Part shown: positions 53,209-61,971 of the stretch, one piece after another
How the letters are laid out: every line of letters starts with the position of its first letter
How positions within the stretch are numbered: position 1 is the first letter of the stretch
Source of the DNA: Acidiferrimicrobium sp. IK
GTDB lineage: Bacteria > Actinomycetota > Acidimicrobiia > Acidimicrobiales > Palsa-688
DNA: 64,000 bases
Assembly (NCBI RefSeq): GCF_025499425.1
Contig: NZ_JAIMCB010000005.1
Coordinates: forward strand, 248,001 to 312,000
Direction: 5' to 3'
The notes under the pieces: generated by a model
Seen by the model: only the letters and a program-made list of their open reading frames with translations
What the model was told of the DNA's origin: nothing
Database searches by the model: none
Program-made: the position numbers and the translations under genes

Positions 53209-53925
53209 TCAAAGCTCGTGCAGCGCCGCGGCTCGGTCGCGGAGGCTGGTGCGCCCGGCGGGGGCGGCGCCGGGCGGGAGGGGGTCGGCCAGCCACAGGT
53301 GGGCCTGGTCGGCCCGCACCCCCTCGACGGAGGTGCCCTTGGCGTCCATCTTGTCCAGCGCCGCCGCCAGCCCCGGCGGGAAGCGGGTCAGGTTGACCGC
53401 GGCCAGGTCAGTCGCAGCGTCGCGCCCGGACGCGCTGCTCACCAGCCGCCGGCCGAGCCCGGGGAGGCTGGCGACCACGGTCGCCGGGCCGAGCTCACCG
53501 TTGCGGATCTCAACCAGCGCGGCGGCCAGGATCCCTTCCAGCTCGATGCGGCTCAGCTGGGTGAGCAGCCCCCTGGTCGCGACGATCACGGCCGACGCCG
53601 GGTCCCGGCCGGCCACCGCCACGTTGAGGCTGTCGCTTTCGACGACGAGCAGCGGAGGCTGGCGCAGCCCCGCGGTGAAGCTGAGACCCTCGATGAGGTT
53701 CAGAGCCCGAGCGTCGGCCTTCGCGTCGGCGGGCCGGCCGCCCATCGCTTTGAGCACCCGGCGCTGCGCGCCGGTCCACACCCAGCCAGCCAGGGCCACG
53801 GCCACGACCACGAACACGACGATCCCGACGATCGGGTTGACCAGCAGGAGGATGAGGCCGAGGACCAGCGCCGGCGGGAGGGCCACGGCGGCGACCACCA
53901 ACAGGGCGCGTCTGCCTGCGTTCAC
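53209..53925 (-). CDS. M48 (HtpX)-like membrane protein lacking the zinc site
   Basis: 238 aa. Two N-terminal TM helices, then a region that tracks HtpX/M48 closely: ALNLIEGLSFTAGLRQPPLL, LNVAVAGRDPASAVIVATRG and LLTQLSRIELEGILAAALVE. In active M48 proteases the last stretch continues HELAHVKNRD; here it reads AALVEIRNGEL, so both zinc-ligand His residues are gone. A pseudo-protease, perhaps a regulatory or scaffold protein. 71 bases separate it from pdxS. Confidence 0.72.
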   Translation of the reverse strand: MNAGRRALLVVAAVALPPALVLGLILLLVNPIVGIVVFVVVAVALAGWVWTGAQRRVLKAMGGRPADAKADARALNLIEGLSFTAGLRQPPLLVVESDSLNVAVAGRDPASAVIVATRGLLTQLSRIELEGILAAALVEIRNGELGPATVVASLPGLGRRLVSSASGRDAATDLAAVNLTRFPPGLAAALDKMDAKGTSVEGVRADQAHLWLADPLPPGAAPAGRTSLRDRAAALHEL

Positions 53926-53998
53926 GAGATCGGACTGGGAGCAAAGGGCGCGGCGGACATCGGGTCAGCCATGGTAGAAGACCGGGCCTGCCGGCACC

Positions 53999-54790
53999 TC
54001 ACGCGGCGGCGACGTCCGACGCCAGCATCTCCCGTCGCTCCTTCGGCGACTCCGCCACGTCCGGTTCCAGGACGTCGAGCTCGGCGACCGGCGTCAGGTG
54101 AGCGAAGCTGCGGCCCCCCGCCTCTTGCACTCGCAGCACCCCGAAGCCGGCTGCTCGGGCCACCGCGCCGATGTCCTCGGCGGCGACCGTCGCCCACGGG
54201 AACCACGGGCTGCGCCAGCCGCACCACTCGATCCGGGCGTCGGTGCTGACGCTGGCGGTCCCGGGTCTGCCCACCTCCGCCAGCACCGAACCTCCGGGGG
54301 CCAGCAGCTGGGCGCATCGACCGAGGAGGTCGGAGGGGCGGGCCCCGATGCCGATGTTGCCGTCGAAGAGCAGGACCGTCTGCCACGACCCTTCGAGCGG
54401 GAGGGTGTGCCACACGTCGCCGAGCAGCGCCGGCGCGCCACGACGGTGCGCGGCGGCCACCGCGTCGGGCGCCGCGTCGACGCCCACCGCGACAACCCCC
54501 CGCTTCACCAGGTGACCGACCAACCGGCCGGGGCCGCAGGCCAAGTCCAGTACCGGGCCGCGCACGCCGGCGAGCACCTCGACCTCCTCCCGGGCCGCGG
54601 GGGCGTGCCACCGGGCGGCGCTGAAGGGCAGGTCGTGCCCCCCGCGGGTACGTAGCCGGGCCTCCCCGAGCCGGCGGGCGCCGTCGGCCAAAAGCCCGCT
54701 CGCGGCGAAGATCCCCGGGACGGCCTCGGGCGCCGACGGCGACGGGCCGATCCCCGTCGTGGTCCCGCTTTGCACCGCGACGTCGGTCAC
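53999..54790 (-). CDS. SAM-dependent methyltransferase, class I
   Basis: 263 aa. VLDLACGPGRLVGHLVKRG is motif I, VGVDAAPDAVAAAHRRGAP is post-I, and VLLFDGNIGIGARPSDLLGR and LLAPGGSVLAEVG complete the fold. Substrate unknown. Often a methyltransferase of this kind stands beside DUF2064 and GT2 genes, as here. GTG start at 54788-54790 overlaps the DUF2064 stop; the longer frame is a shadow. Confidence 0.85.
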   Translation of the reverse strand: MTDVAVQSGTTTGIGPSPSAPEAVPGIFAASGLLADGARRLGEARLRTRGGHDLPFSAARWHAPAAREEVEVLAGVRGPVLDLACGPGRLVGHLVKRGVVAVGVDAAPDAVAAAHRRGAPALLGDVWHTLPLEGSWQTVLLFDGNIGIGARPSDLLGRCAQLLAPGGSVLAEVGRPGTASVSTDARIEWCGWRSPWFPWATVAAEDIGAVARAAGFGVLRVQEAGGRSFAHLTPVAELDVLEPDVAESPKERREMLASDVAAA

Positions 54791-55503
54791 CGTCCGCTCG
54801 CCCCGGCCGCAGACAGCAGGGCGCCGTCCGCGGAAAGGCCGGCGACGACCGACGCCAAGCGGCTGCCGGGCAGGTCGGCGGCGACCGCGACGAGGTCCTC
54901 GGCGGTGTCGATGTCGCGCAGCGCGCCGAGCGTGGCGACCTCCCAGCCGAGGGCCTCCAGCCGCCGGGCCTGCAGCCACCCGGTGCGGGGGGTGCTCATC
55001 GGGACACCGGCGAACGCCCCCGGCACCGGGTGAGGCAAGCCGATCGCCCACCAGCCACCGTCGAGAGCGGGCCCTAGCAGCGCCTTCGGTCGGCCGGCGG
55101 CCTCCGCGTCGGCGGAGCGTGCCGGTCCCCGGCCGATGCCGGGGCCGCCGGCCGCCGCGTCGACGTCCGCCATGGCCGCGTCGAGCACGCCGGCGGTCAC
55201 CTGCGGGGTGTCCATCCCGATCTGCACCCCGGCGCCGCCCGCGTGCTCCCAGGCCGCGGCCAGGCGGGCCGCGAACCCTGACCCGGATTGGGGGATCACT
55301 TCGAACCCCTCGGGCAGCCACGGTCCCGGGCGGCCGTCGAGGGCCAGCACCCTCCGGTCGGCACCCGACGCTGCCACCGCGTCGAGGGTGTCGGCCAGGG
55401 CCGCCTCGGCGACCGCGGCCGCCTCGTTGGGGGTCAGCGGCGGGCACAGACGGGTCTTGACCCGCCCGGGCGCGGGTTCCTTGGCCATGACGAGGACGTG
55501 CAA
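54787..55503 (-). CDS. DUF2064 / TIGR04282-type glycosyltransferase-fold protein
   Basis: 238 aa nucleotidyl/glycosyltransferase-fold protein. MHVLVMAKEPAPGRVKTRLCPP is the signature start, GSGFAARLAAAWEHAGGA and IGMDTPQVTAGVLDAAM follow, then LGPALDGGWWAIGL. It usually travels with a GT2 and methyltransferase. Precise reaction unknown. Starts 2 bases after the GT2 stop. Confidence 0.85.
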   Translation of the reverse strand: MHVLVMAKEPAPGRVKTRLCPPLTPNEAAAVAEAALADTLDAVAASGADRRVLALDGRPGPWLPEGFEVIPQSGSGFAARLAAAWEHAGGAGVQIGMDTPQVTAGVLDAAMADVDAAAGGPGIGRGPARSADAEAAGRPKALLGPALDGGWWAIGLPHPVPGAFAGVPMSTPRTGWLQARRLEALGWEVATLGALRDIDTAEDLVAVAADLPGSRLASVVAGLSADGALLSAAGASGR

Positions 55504-55504
55504 G

Positions 55505-56221
55505 CTAGGAGGCCGAACCGAGCGAGCCGCGGGCGGTGATGTCGGCGTCGAGCAGGAGGCGGCCCATGTCGAGGACCGCCCCGGCGGTACCCCGGACGGT
55601 TCCGGTGACCTTCGACCGGCCGACCCGGGGCCGGTATGAGACGGGTGTCTCGGCGATCCTCCAGCCGGCGCCGGCGGCCAGCGCGGCCATTTCGAGGGGC
55701 CACCCGGAGCGGCGATCGCGGAGTCCGAGCCCGATCAGCGCGTCGCGTCGGGCGGCTCGCATCGGGCCGAGGTCGCCGAGGCGCAGCCCGGTGCGGGCCC
55801 GCAGCATCGCCACCACCGCCCGGTTGGCGAAGCGCACGTGGGGGGGCCACGCGTCGCGCCCGCCGACGCGTCGTCCGAGCACCAGGTCCGCGTGCCCGGC
55901 GAGCACCGGGCCGGCGACCAGGGGCAGTTCGCCGGGATCGAAGCTGCCGTCGGCGTCCATGAAGCAGACCACCCCGTCCGCCGGCCGGGAGGCGAGCAGC
56001 CCGCTCCAGCACGCCGCCCCGAAACCACGCGTCGGTTCGCTGACCACCTCGGCGCCCAACCCGGCCGCGACCGCGGCCGAGCCGTCAGTCGAGCCGTTGT
56101 CGACTACGACCGGCCGGTAGCCGGGCGGCAGGGCGGCGAGGAGGCCCGGGAGGGCCCCCGCTTCGTCCAGCACCGGAAGGATCACGTCGGGCACCAAAGG
56201 GTTGTACCCGAGGTCGAACAT
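55505..56221 (-). CDS. Family 2 glycosyltransferase
   Basis: 238 aa GT-A fold, no TM helices. DVILPVLDEAGALPGLLAAL, VVVDNGSTDGSAAVAAGLGAEVV, RGFGAACWSGL, and the metal-binding VVCFMDADGSFDPGEL, then GRRVGGRDAWP. Resembles dolichol-phosphate-mannose-type or polyprenyl glycosyltransferases. First gene of a three-gene minus-strand operon (GT2, DUF2064, methyltransferase). Confidence 0.9.
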   Translation of the reverse strand: MFDLGYNPLVPDVILPVLDEAGALPGLLAALPPGYRPVVVDNGSTDGSAAVAAGLGAEVVSEPTRGFGAACWSGLLASRPADGVVCFMDADGSFDPGELPLVAGPVLAGHADLVLGRRVGGRDAWPPHVRFANRAVVAMLRARTGLRLGDLGPMRAARRDALIGLGLRDRRSGWPLEMAALAAGAGWRIAETPVSYRPRVGRSKVTGTVRGTAGAVLDMGRLLLDADITARGSLGSAS

Positions 56222-56282
56222 TCAGATCGTTACGGAAGCCTTAAACCGCAGCGGACCGGGCGACCGAAGGCGTTTTCGACAC

Positions 56283-57416
56283 ATGGGACGGCTCCGCAGC
56301 GGGGATCATGGTCCGGTGCCCTCCTCCAGTCCCGACCTCGCCTCGCCGCGCCCCGATGCCCCCGGGTCCGGGCCGGTGCTGGTGACCGGCGGCAACGGGT
56401 TCATCGGGTCGCACATCGTCGAGGCCCTCGCGGCGGGCGGGACTGCGGTCAGAGTCGTCGATCGCAGCCCGACGTGGCCGGGACCGGGGTCGGCGCCCGC
56501 CGGCGTGGAGACCATCGTCGGCGACCTCAACGACCCGGCGGTCGCCGCGGCCGCGGTCGACGGTGTCAGCGCCGTGTGCCACCAAGCGGCCCGCGTCGGC
56601 CTGGGAGTGGACTTCGGTGATGCGGGCGGCTACGTCGCGGACAACGACGGCGCCACCGCCTCGCTGCTCGACGCCTTGTGGCGCCGCGGCTTTGGTGGCC
56701 GGTTCGTCCTGGCCGGCTCGATGGTCGTCTACGGCGAAGGGCGCTACGACTGCGCCGTCCACGGTCCGGTGCCGGCCGGGCCGCGCCTGGCCGCCGACCT
56801 GGCCGCCGGGCTGTTCGATCCCCGCTGCCCCCGCGCGGGGTGCGGGGAGCGGCTGCGGTGGGCCGCGGTGGAAGAGAGCGCCGCCCCCGACCCCCGCAAC
56901 GTGTATGCCGCCACCAAGCTGCACCAAGAACACCTGTGCCTGCTGTGGGGCCGCGAGGCGACGGCCACGGTCGTCTCGCTTCGCTACCACAACGTGTACG
57001 GGCCTCGCCTCCCTCGCGACACGCCCTACGCGGGGGTGGCCGCGTTGTTCCGCTCGGCGCTGGTCGCCGGGCGGGCGCCGAGGGTGTTCGAGGACGGCGG
57101 CCAGACCCGCGACTTCGTGCACGTCCGCGACGTCGCCCGGGCCAACGTCGCCGCGCTGCGCGCCGAGTCGCCGCCGCCGGGCGCCTACAACATCGCGTCC
57201 GGCACGCCCCGCACCGTCGGCGACCTGGCCTGGACCCTGGCCGGCGCCATCGAGCCGGACCTGGCTCCGCTGGTCACCGGCGAGTGGCGCCTCGGGGACG
57301 TCCGCCACATCGTCGCGTCGCCCGAGCGGGCCGCCCGCCACCTCGGGTTCCGGGCCGCGATCAGCTTCGAGGACGGCATCCGCGAGCTGGCCGCCGAGCA
57401 GACCGAAGCCGGCTGA
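56283..57416 (+). CDS. NAD-dependent epimerase/dehydratase (SDR, nucleotide-sugar type)
   Basis: About 377 aa extended SDR. Rossmann motif VLVTGGNGFIGSHIVEAL, VCHQAARVGLG, FVLAGSMVVYGEGR, the catalytic Tyr-x3-Lys in NVYAATKLHQEHL, RYHNVYGPRLPRDTPYAGVA and GGQTRDFVHVRDVARANVAAL. A small cysteine-bearing insert (CPRAGCGERL) is unusual. Start uncertain: ATG 56283 or GTG 56316; an upstream frame to 56202 would overlap the GT2. Likely makes an NDP-sugar for the adjoining transferases. Confidence 0.88.
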   Translation: MGRLRSGDHGPVPSSSPDLASPRPDAPGSGPVLVTGGNGFIGSHIVEALAAGGTAVRVVDRSPTWPGPGSAPAGVETIVGDLNDPAVAAAAVDGVSAVCHQAARVGLGVDFGDAGGYVADNDGATASLLDALWRRGFGGRFVLAGSMVVYGEGRYDCAVHGPVPAGPRLAADLAAGLFDPRCPRAGCGERLRWAAVEESAAPDPRNVYAATKLHQEHLCLLWGREATATVVSLRYHNVYGPRLPRDTPYAGVAALFRSALVAGRAPRVFEDGGQTRDFVHVRDVARANVAALRAESPPPGAYNIASGTPRTVGDLAWTLAGAIEPDLAPLVTGEWRLGDVRHIVASPERAARHLGFRAAISFEDGIRELAAEQTEAG

Positions 57417-57417
57417 G

Positions 57418-58884
57418 GTGCCGGCGATCCGGGCGTTGACCCGCAGACCTGCCGCCGCGTGGGGGTTCGGCCTGGCCGTCACCGCCGCGGCCGGCACCGC
57501 CCTGGCCGCCTTGCAGGCCACCGGCGGCCCGATCCTGGCCCGCCGCTGGGAGCTGCTCGTCTTGCTGGCGGTGTGGGCCGCGGTGTGGTTGCTCGGCCTG
57601 GTCTGCGTCGCCCGCCTGCCCCGGGGGCGGCCTGTCGTAGCCGCCATCTTGCTGGCCGGGATCGCGATCCGCGTCGCGTCGATGGCCGGGCCGCCCACCC
57701 TCTCCGACGATCTGTACCGCTACAGCTGGGACGCCCAAGCCCAGCTGCACGGCATCGACCCGTACCGCTACGCCCCCGACTCCGTCGAGATGCAGAGTCT
57801 GCGGGGTCCGTGGCTGTGGCCGGACGCCGCGGGGTGCGCTGCTTTGCACCGCCCGGCCGGCTGCACGAGGATCAACCGTCCCGCGGTGCGGACCATCTAC
57901 CCGCCGGTCGCCGAGGCGTGGTTCAGCGGGCTGTACGCCGTCGCCGGCGGGATGGGCTCGAAGCACAAGGTGTGGCAGGGCGGGGGTTTGCTGACCGAGA
58001 TGGCCGTCATGGCGCTGCTCGTGATGGTCCTCTCCCGCACCGGACGCGACCCCCGGTGGGTGGCCCTTTACGCCATGTGCCCGCTGCCGGCGGTGGAGCT
58101 GGTCAACAACGGGCACGTCGACGGGCTGGGCATCGCTTTGCTGCTCGGAGCGGTGCTGGTGCTGGCCCGGCCGCCCGGCGCGCCCGGCGCGCCCCGCCCG
58201 CAATGGCAGGCGTGGGCGGCCGGTGCCCTGGTGGGCGGGGCGGCGCTGGTCAAGCTGTACCCGGCGGTGATGATCGTGCCGGTCGTGGCCGCCGCCGGCC
58301 TCTCCAGGCGGGACCGGGTCCGGGCGTTCGCTGCCATGGTTGCGGTCGCGGTGATCGGCTACGCGCCGCATGTCGCGGCCGTCGGCGTCAAGGTCCTCGG
58401 CTACCTCCCCGGATATCTGAAGGAGGAGCACTACACCGGGATGGCCACCCGCTACCTGCTCCTCGACCGGTTGCACCTCGGGCCGGGCGCCACCGAAGCG
58501 CTCATCGCGGTGCTGGTGTTGGCGGCGGCCGGGTGGATCTTGCGCTGGCGGCCCGAACCGGCGGTCGGGGCCGCCGCGCTCATGGGGGTCCTGCTGCTGT
58601 GCGCCACCCCGGTGCAGCCGTGGTACGGCATCACCCTTCTGGCCCTGGCGGCGGCCGCCGGCCGTCCGAGCTGGGCGTGGGTGGTCCTCGCCGGCTACCC
58701 GTACTTCTTCGCGGTCATCCTGGCTTCGCCGCACGCGGTAGGGATCGGCGAGCTTTCCTTCGCATCAGGAGCCGCGCTGGCGGCGGCGACCGCCGCGGCA
58801 CGACGATGGACTCGTACAGCTCGAGGTAGCGGGCGGCCAGGCGCCGCATCGAGAACCCGTCCGCCCGTTCCCGCGCCGAGCTGA
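57418..58884 (+). CDS. Polytopic GT87/GT-C type mannosyltransferase-like protein
   Basis: About 488 aa with some 11 TM helices. The GT-C loop Asp is in PPTLSDDLYRYSWDAQAQLHG, followed by IDPYRYAPDS, INRPAVRTIYPPVAEAW, NNGHVDGLGIALLLGAV and GGAALVKLYPAVMIVP, as in DUF2029/GT87 polyprenol-phosphate-mannose-dependent enzymes. GTG start one base after the epimerase stop. The last 57 codons run antisense across the 3' end of pimA; real similarity ends near 58800, so the tail is probably read-through sequence. Confidence 0.85.
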   Translation: MPAIRALTRRPAAAWGFGLAVTAAAGTALAALQATGGPILARRWELLVLLAVWAAVWLLGLVCVARLPRGRPVVAAILLAGIAIRVASMAGPPTLSDDLYRYSWDAQAQLHGIDPYRYAPDSVEMQSLRGPWLWPDAAGCAALHRPAGCTRINRPAVRTIYPPVAEAWFSGLYAVAGGMGSKHKVWQGGGLLTEMAVMALLVMVLSRTGRDPRWVALYAMCPLPAVELVNNGHVDGLGIALLLGAVLVLARPPGAPGAPRPQWQAWAAGALVGGAALVKLYPAVMIVPVVAAAGLSRRDRVRAFAAMVAVAVIGYAPHVAAVGVKVLGYLPGYLKEEHYTGMATRYLLLDRLHLGPGATEALIAVLVLAAAGWILRWRPEPAVGAAALMGVLLLCATPVQPWYGITLLALAAAAGRPSWAWVVLAGYPYFFAVILASPHAVGIGELSFASGAALAAATAAARRWTRTARGSGRPGAASRTRPPVPAPS

Positions 58885-59878
58885 TCATCGCCTCGATGGC
58901 CGGGCCGCCTGCCGCGGCGCGGCCGATGGCGTCGGCCAAAGCAGCGGCGTCGCCCGGCGGGACCATCAACGCGTCGACGCCCGGCCGGGCGACCGTGGCG
59001 TAACCGACCAGGTCCGACGCGACGACCGCGGCGCCCGCCGCCATCCCCTCTAGCAGCACCACCCCGAAGCTCTCCCCCTCCAGCGACGGAGCGCAGAACA
59101 CGTCGGCGGCGCGCAGGCGCCCTACCTTCTCGACGTCGTTGATGGTGCCCAGCCACTCGATCCGGTCGTCGCCCTCGGTCAGCCGGCGCAGCCGGGCGGT
59201 GTCGGGGCCCTCACCGGCGATGCAGAGGCGGATCTCCGGTCCGAGGCGGGCCATGGCGTCGACGAGGACCGCCAGACCCTTGCGCTGCTCGTGCCGGCCG
59301 ATGAACAGCACGGTCCGCACGCCGTCGCGCCGGCCGTCGGGCCACGGCGACGCCGCCGCGAAACGGTCGGTGTCGATGCCGTTCCACAGCACCTCGTAGT
59401 CCCCCCCCACGACGTCCATGGCGGTCAGGCGGGCCTGGTCGGAGACCGCGGTGCGAATCGCCAGGCGCCCGACCGCGATGCGAGACAGCGGCGCGGTGAT
59501 CCGGTAGCCGGCGCTCTTGCCTGACCGGTGGAACGTGCCGACCATCGGGGAGTCGCAGAAGATGGTCGCGCTCAGGGTCGGGCCGGGGACCAGCGGCTCG
59601 TGGATGTGCACGACGTCGAAGGCCTCGTCGCGAAGGGCCCGGATGACCCGCAGCGTGGCGGGCAGGTCCGGGGCGAGCGGCGCCACCGACCCGTTGGCGG
59701 CCAGCGGGATGGAGTTGCCGAGCGGGGTGATGTTGGCGTCGGGGGGCGGACCGTCGCAGGGCCCGAGGACCCGGGCCTCGACGCCGCGGGCTCGAAGGGC
59801 GTGGCCGAGACCGAGGACCTGGCCCTGCACCCCGCCGGGCAGCGACAGGCTGTAGGGGCAGACCAGCCCTACGCGCAT
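58715..59878 (-). CDS. pimA: Phosphatidylinositol alpha-mannosyltransferase
   Basis: 387 aa GT4 (GT-B fold), first mannosylation in PIM biosynthesis at the cytosolic face. MRVGLVCPYSLSLPGGVQGQ, FDVVHIHEPLVPGPTLSA, GTFHRSGKSAGYR, LWNGIDTDRF, LFIGRHEQRKGL and the retaining-GT motif EGESFGVVLLEGMAAG. Context pgsA-patA-pimA supports the call. Overlaps the GT87-like gene tail-to-tail by 170 bases. Now separated from patA by the integrated element. Confidence 0.92.
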   Translation of the reverse strand: MRVGLVCPYSLSLPGGVQGQVLGLGHALRARGVEARVLGPCDGPPPDANITPLGNSIPLAANGSVAPLAPDLPATLRVIRALRDEAFDVVHIHEPLVPGPTLSATIFCDSPMVGTFHRSGKSAGYRITAPLSRIAVGRLAIRTAVSDQARLTAMDVVGGDYEVLWNGIDTDRFAAASPWPDGRRDGVRTVLFIGRHEQRKGLAVLVDAMARLGPEIRLCIAGEGPDTARLRRLTEGDDRIEWLGTINDVEKVGRLRAADVFCAPSLEGESFGVVLLEGMAAGAAVVASDLVGYATVARPGVDALMVPPGDAAALADAIGRAAAGGPAIEAMISSARERADGFSMRRLAARYLELYESIVVPRRSPPPARLLMRRKARRSLPRAAKPG

Positions 59879-59926
59879 CAGCGCCCCCGTCCCGCACCGG
59901 CGCCCGCCGCCGGACCTAGCGGCAGG

Positions 59927-59959
59927 CTCACGCCAGGTCGCTCGGCCAGTTGGGGTGCA
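59927..59959. repeat. Att-like direct repeat, pimA-side copy
   Basis: 33 bases identical to 62617-62649, beginning CTCACGCCAGGTCGCTCGG and ending GGGGTGCA. Read on minus it is a fossil of the patA end (coding HPNWPSDLA and stop). Identity stops sharply at both ends. Confidence 0.85.
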
Positions 59960-60280
59960 GCTGCAAAGGGCAGGTCCCCGACCTGCTCCTCAAGTTGCAT
60001 GCCGTCTGAGCTGCACTTTCACACTCCGGCGAACCTCTCTGGGTCACTCTCAGTCCCTCCTGATCCACGCTCCCGCCTGTCACGGTTGTGTCATCGGCAG
60101 CTACGTTCAGAGCGCTGCGCCGAGGGCCGTGTCTCGCCGCGTCGAAACCGAGAGACCAACTCCCACTCGCTGCTTACGTCAGGCGTACCGACTCGAACAT
60201 GGCGCGCCTGCTCGATGGTTTCGGCGGCCTTGGTGTCCGATTCGGGGTGTAGTTGAACGCTCCAGAGACAGGCGCCGGAG
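59960..60280. other. Gene-free end of the element
   Basis: No convincing gene in 321 bases. A 7-bp inverted repeat GCAGGTC-CCC-GACCTGC lies at 59970-59986, 11 bases from the repeat end, and could be a recombinase arm or core site. A TGTGTCAT at about 60087 recurs twice near the opposite end (about 62564 and 62572). Confidence 0.4.
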
Positions 60281-60727
60281 TCAGCCGGAGGCAGGGGCTG
60301 CCGACGTGGGAGCGAGGACCACGCTCAGCGGAATGACCATCACGTCCTCTTCCGCAACATCAGTCTGCGTGGCGAAAGTAACCTTGAGTTCATAGGATCC
60401 GGCCCTTTGCAGAATGAAGGGAAGCGGTACCACCAAGGGAAGCATTACGGCGGTTTGCCCGTCCCAACCATCCGACGGCGGCTCGGGTTCACCGCGCAGA
60501 CGGAAGTTGCCAATGGACTCGCCATCGAGGAGGCAAGTCACGTCCAGAGAGAATGACTGGAGCTGCGGTACATCCGCTGGGACAACCGTCGCCATTGCTG
60601 CCACCTGCAAGCCCAGCGGGCTTGGGAACCCCGTCCGACCGACCCGAGTGATGCCCGCGCCCAGAAGATTGAGGAGACCATCGTGGAGGGTCGCCGCTTC
60701 GCATATGGTGCAGATCGATAACTTCAC
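60281..60727 (-). CDS. DUF6941-like small protein
   Basis: 148 aa. MKLSICTICEAATLHDGLLNLLGAGITRVGR resembles the DUF6941 beginning, in which a short beta-sandwich protein starts with a KxxxCxxA-type strand and NILGAG. Later: VTCLLDGESIGNFRLRGE and PFILQRAGSYELKVTFAT. Function unknown; no signal peptide. ATGA overlap with the next gene upstream. Cargo of the element. Confidence 0.6.
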   Translation of the reverse strand: MKLSICTICEAATLHDGLLNLLGAGITRVGRTGFPSPLGLQVAAMATVVPADVPQLQSFSLDVTCLLDGESIGNFRLRGEPEPPSDGWDGQTAVMLPLVVPLPFILQRAGSYELKVTFATQTDVAEEDVMVIPLSVVLAPTSAAPASG

Positions 60728-61125
60728 GCTAGAGAGGCCACGGGGACGGCGCCGAAGGCTGGGCTATCTGCCGTACCGTCCAGTACATTCCCAATCACGG
60801 TGATGGCAGTATCGATAACCGGCGGTCGTAGCGATACGGTGACGTGCGCTGTTTCGGGAAGGACCTCGAGATACAAATGCTTGCCTATCCCAGCCACCCG
60901 GACGAATCGGCGCGTGCCGTCTTCATCGAAGGCATCGAGAATCTCACCCACTCCCACGTCGCCTCCGCCCACGACCTCATCGAGGTAGGCGCGGAGATAT
61001 TCTCCGCGCCGCCAGTTGAAGTCGACAGCGATCTCGCGGACGACGTCCTGGGTCGCAGGTTGTCGAGTCCCGGCAAGGAGTGCGCCGGCCACTATGCCAA
61101 CCGGCATCAGTTCATGAATCGGCAT
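60724..61125 (-). CDS. Unknown element-borne protein, 133 aa
   Basis: Not recognised. Soluble, mixed charge: VVREIAVDFNWRRGEYLRAYLDEVV and FVRVAGIGKHLYLEVLP suggest an alpha/beta fold. It overlaps the neighbours on both sides (19 bases and 4 bases), so these cargo genes form one operon. Confidence 0.5.
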   Translation of the reverse strand: MPIHELMPVGIVAGALLAGTRQPATQDVVREIAVDFNWRRGEYLRAYLDEVVGGGDVGVGEILDAFDEDGTRRFVRVAGIGKHLYLEVLPETAHVTVSLRPPVIDTAITVIGNVLDGTADSPAFGAVPVASLA

Positions 61126-61607
61126 GGGTTCTCCTCGGCAGGTCGAAACGCTGACATGAGCTTGTCTAGCTCACCGGCGGGGTTGATCGTACCTAGATCC
61201 ACGTCGTGGTGCGATGGCGGGGGCGGAGTGTTGACAACTCGGAAGCCCAGGCGCTCGACCTCATCGAGGTCGGCGACGCGAAGCTTGGCGTTCCGAACCT
61301 CGCCGTCGGTAGCCATTCGGCAGAGAAACCCACTCCAGGTCTCCTCGGCGCGCCAGACATCGCAATGGACCGACAGCGCCAGACCGAGGTCATATTCGCG
61401 ACCGTAGAACTCGTCGTAATCGTCCTGCGCACGACGGATCACTCGCTCAAGGTTGTCCATGATCCCGCCACGCACGATGTAGCGGGTTCCGACCGGCATC
61501 GGTGGAGGGTACACAGATTTACTCGTGGCAGCGCGCCGGCCCTCAATGCGTCCGTTGGGCAACGGGACGTAGCGCACGCGGGGGTCTGGCTGGCTTTCCG
61601 GGTTCAT
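61107..61607 (-). CDS. Unknown element-borne protein, about 166 aa
   Basis: Not recognised. A Pro/Arg-rich N-terminus precedes IMDNLERVIRRAQDDYDEFY, GLALSVHCDVWRAEETWSGF and VADLDEVERLGFRVV. The frame is open to 61937, but that extension is antisense to the integrase relic, so I prefer the ATG at 61605-61607 (or the ATG at 61499). Ends by overlapping the next gene. Confidence 0.5.
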   Translation of the reverse strand: MNPESQPDPRVRYVPLPNGRIEGRRAATSKSVYPPPMPVGTRYIVRGGIMDNLERVIRRAQDDYDEFYGREYDLGLALSVHCDVWRAEETWSGFLCRMATDGEVRNAKLRVADLDEVERLGFRVVNTPPPPSHHDVDLGTINPAGELDKLMSAFRPAEENPCRFMN

Positions 61608-61971
61608 CGACCAGCGACTACCGCCCTGCTGGGTGTAGCTCGGCAAGAGCGTGCTGCCCTCCGTCGGGGTACCAGCTTGCGTGCCATCAGCCCCGGTGAG
61701 GTGCAGTCGTGGGCCCAGCACCGTGCTGGTGCTCTCAGCCCTGCGACCCTTGAGGGGTGTGGTGTTCCACCAGCGGCGCCACACCGCACCGAGCCTGCTC
61801 ATCGCGCGTGGGCTGTCGGCCGTGGCAGTCGCGCGGCAGCTCGGCCACCCCCCTGCCGTACGCCTGGCCACGATCCCCACCTGTGACACTCCAACGAGGA
61901 CCGATCCGAGCCCGATCGACGATGCCTTCGGAGTCACCTCACCTGGCCACGCCGAGATCCGCCTGCGCTGA
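61587..61971 (+). pseudogene. Tyrosine recombinase (integrase) relic
   Basis: Two fragments in different frames. In one (61587 to about 61755): WLAFRVHRPATTALL and LRAISPGEVQSWAQHRAGAL, typical core-binding domain text. In the other (61757-61971): FHQRRHTAPSLLIARGLSAV and AVARQLGHPP, the H-x2-R and GH boxes of the catalytic domain. The middle of the enzyme and the catalytic Tyr are missing (LATIPTCD where a Y is expected). A dead integrase by deletion plus frameshift. Confidence 0.72.

Noticed and set aside
56241..57698. 485-codon minus-strand frame opposite the epimerase
   Set aside because: Antisense shadow; the plus strand carries a clear SDR enzyme.
59955..60395. 146-codon plus-strand ORF at the element's left end
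   Set aside because: Cys/Arg-rich low-quality translation, no ribosome site, and runs antisense into the DUF6941-like gene.
61107..61937. 276-aa version of the third cargo gene
   Set aside because: Its N-terminal 110 residues are the reverse complement of integrase-like text, so a shorter start is preferred.
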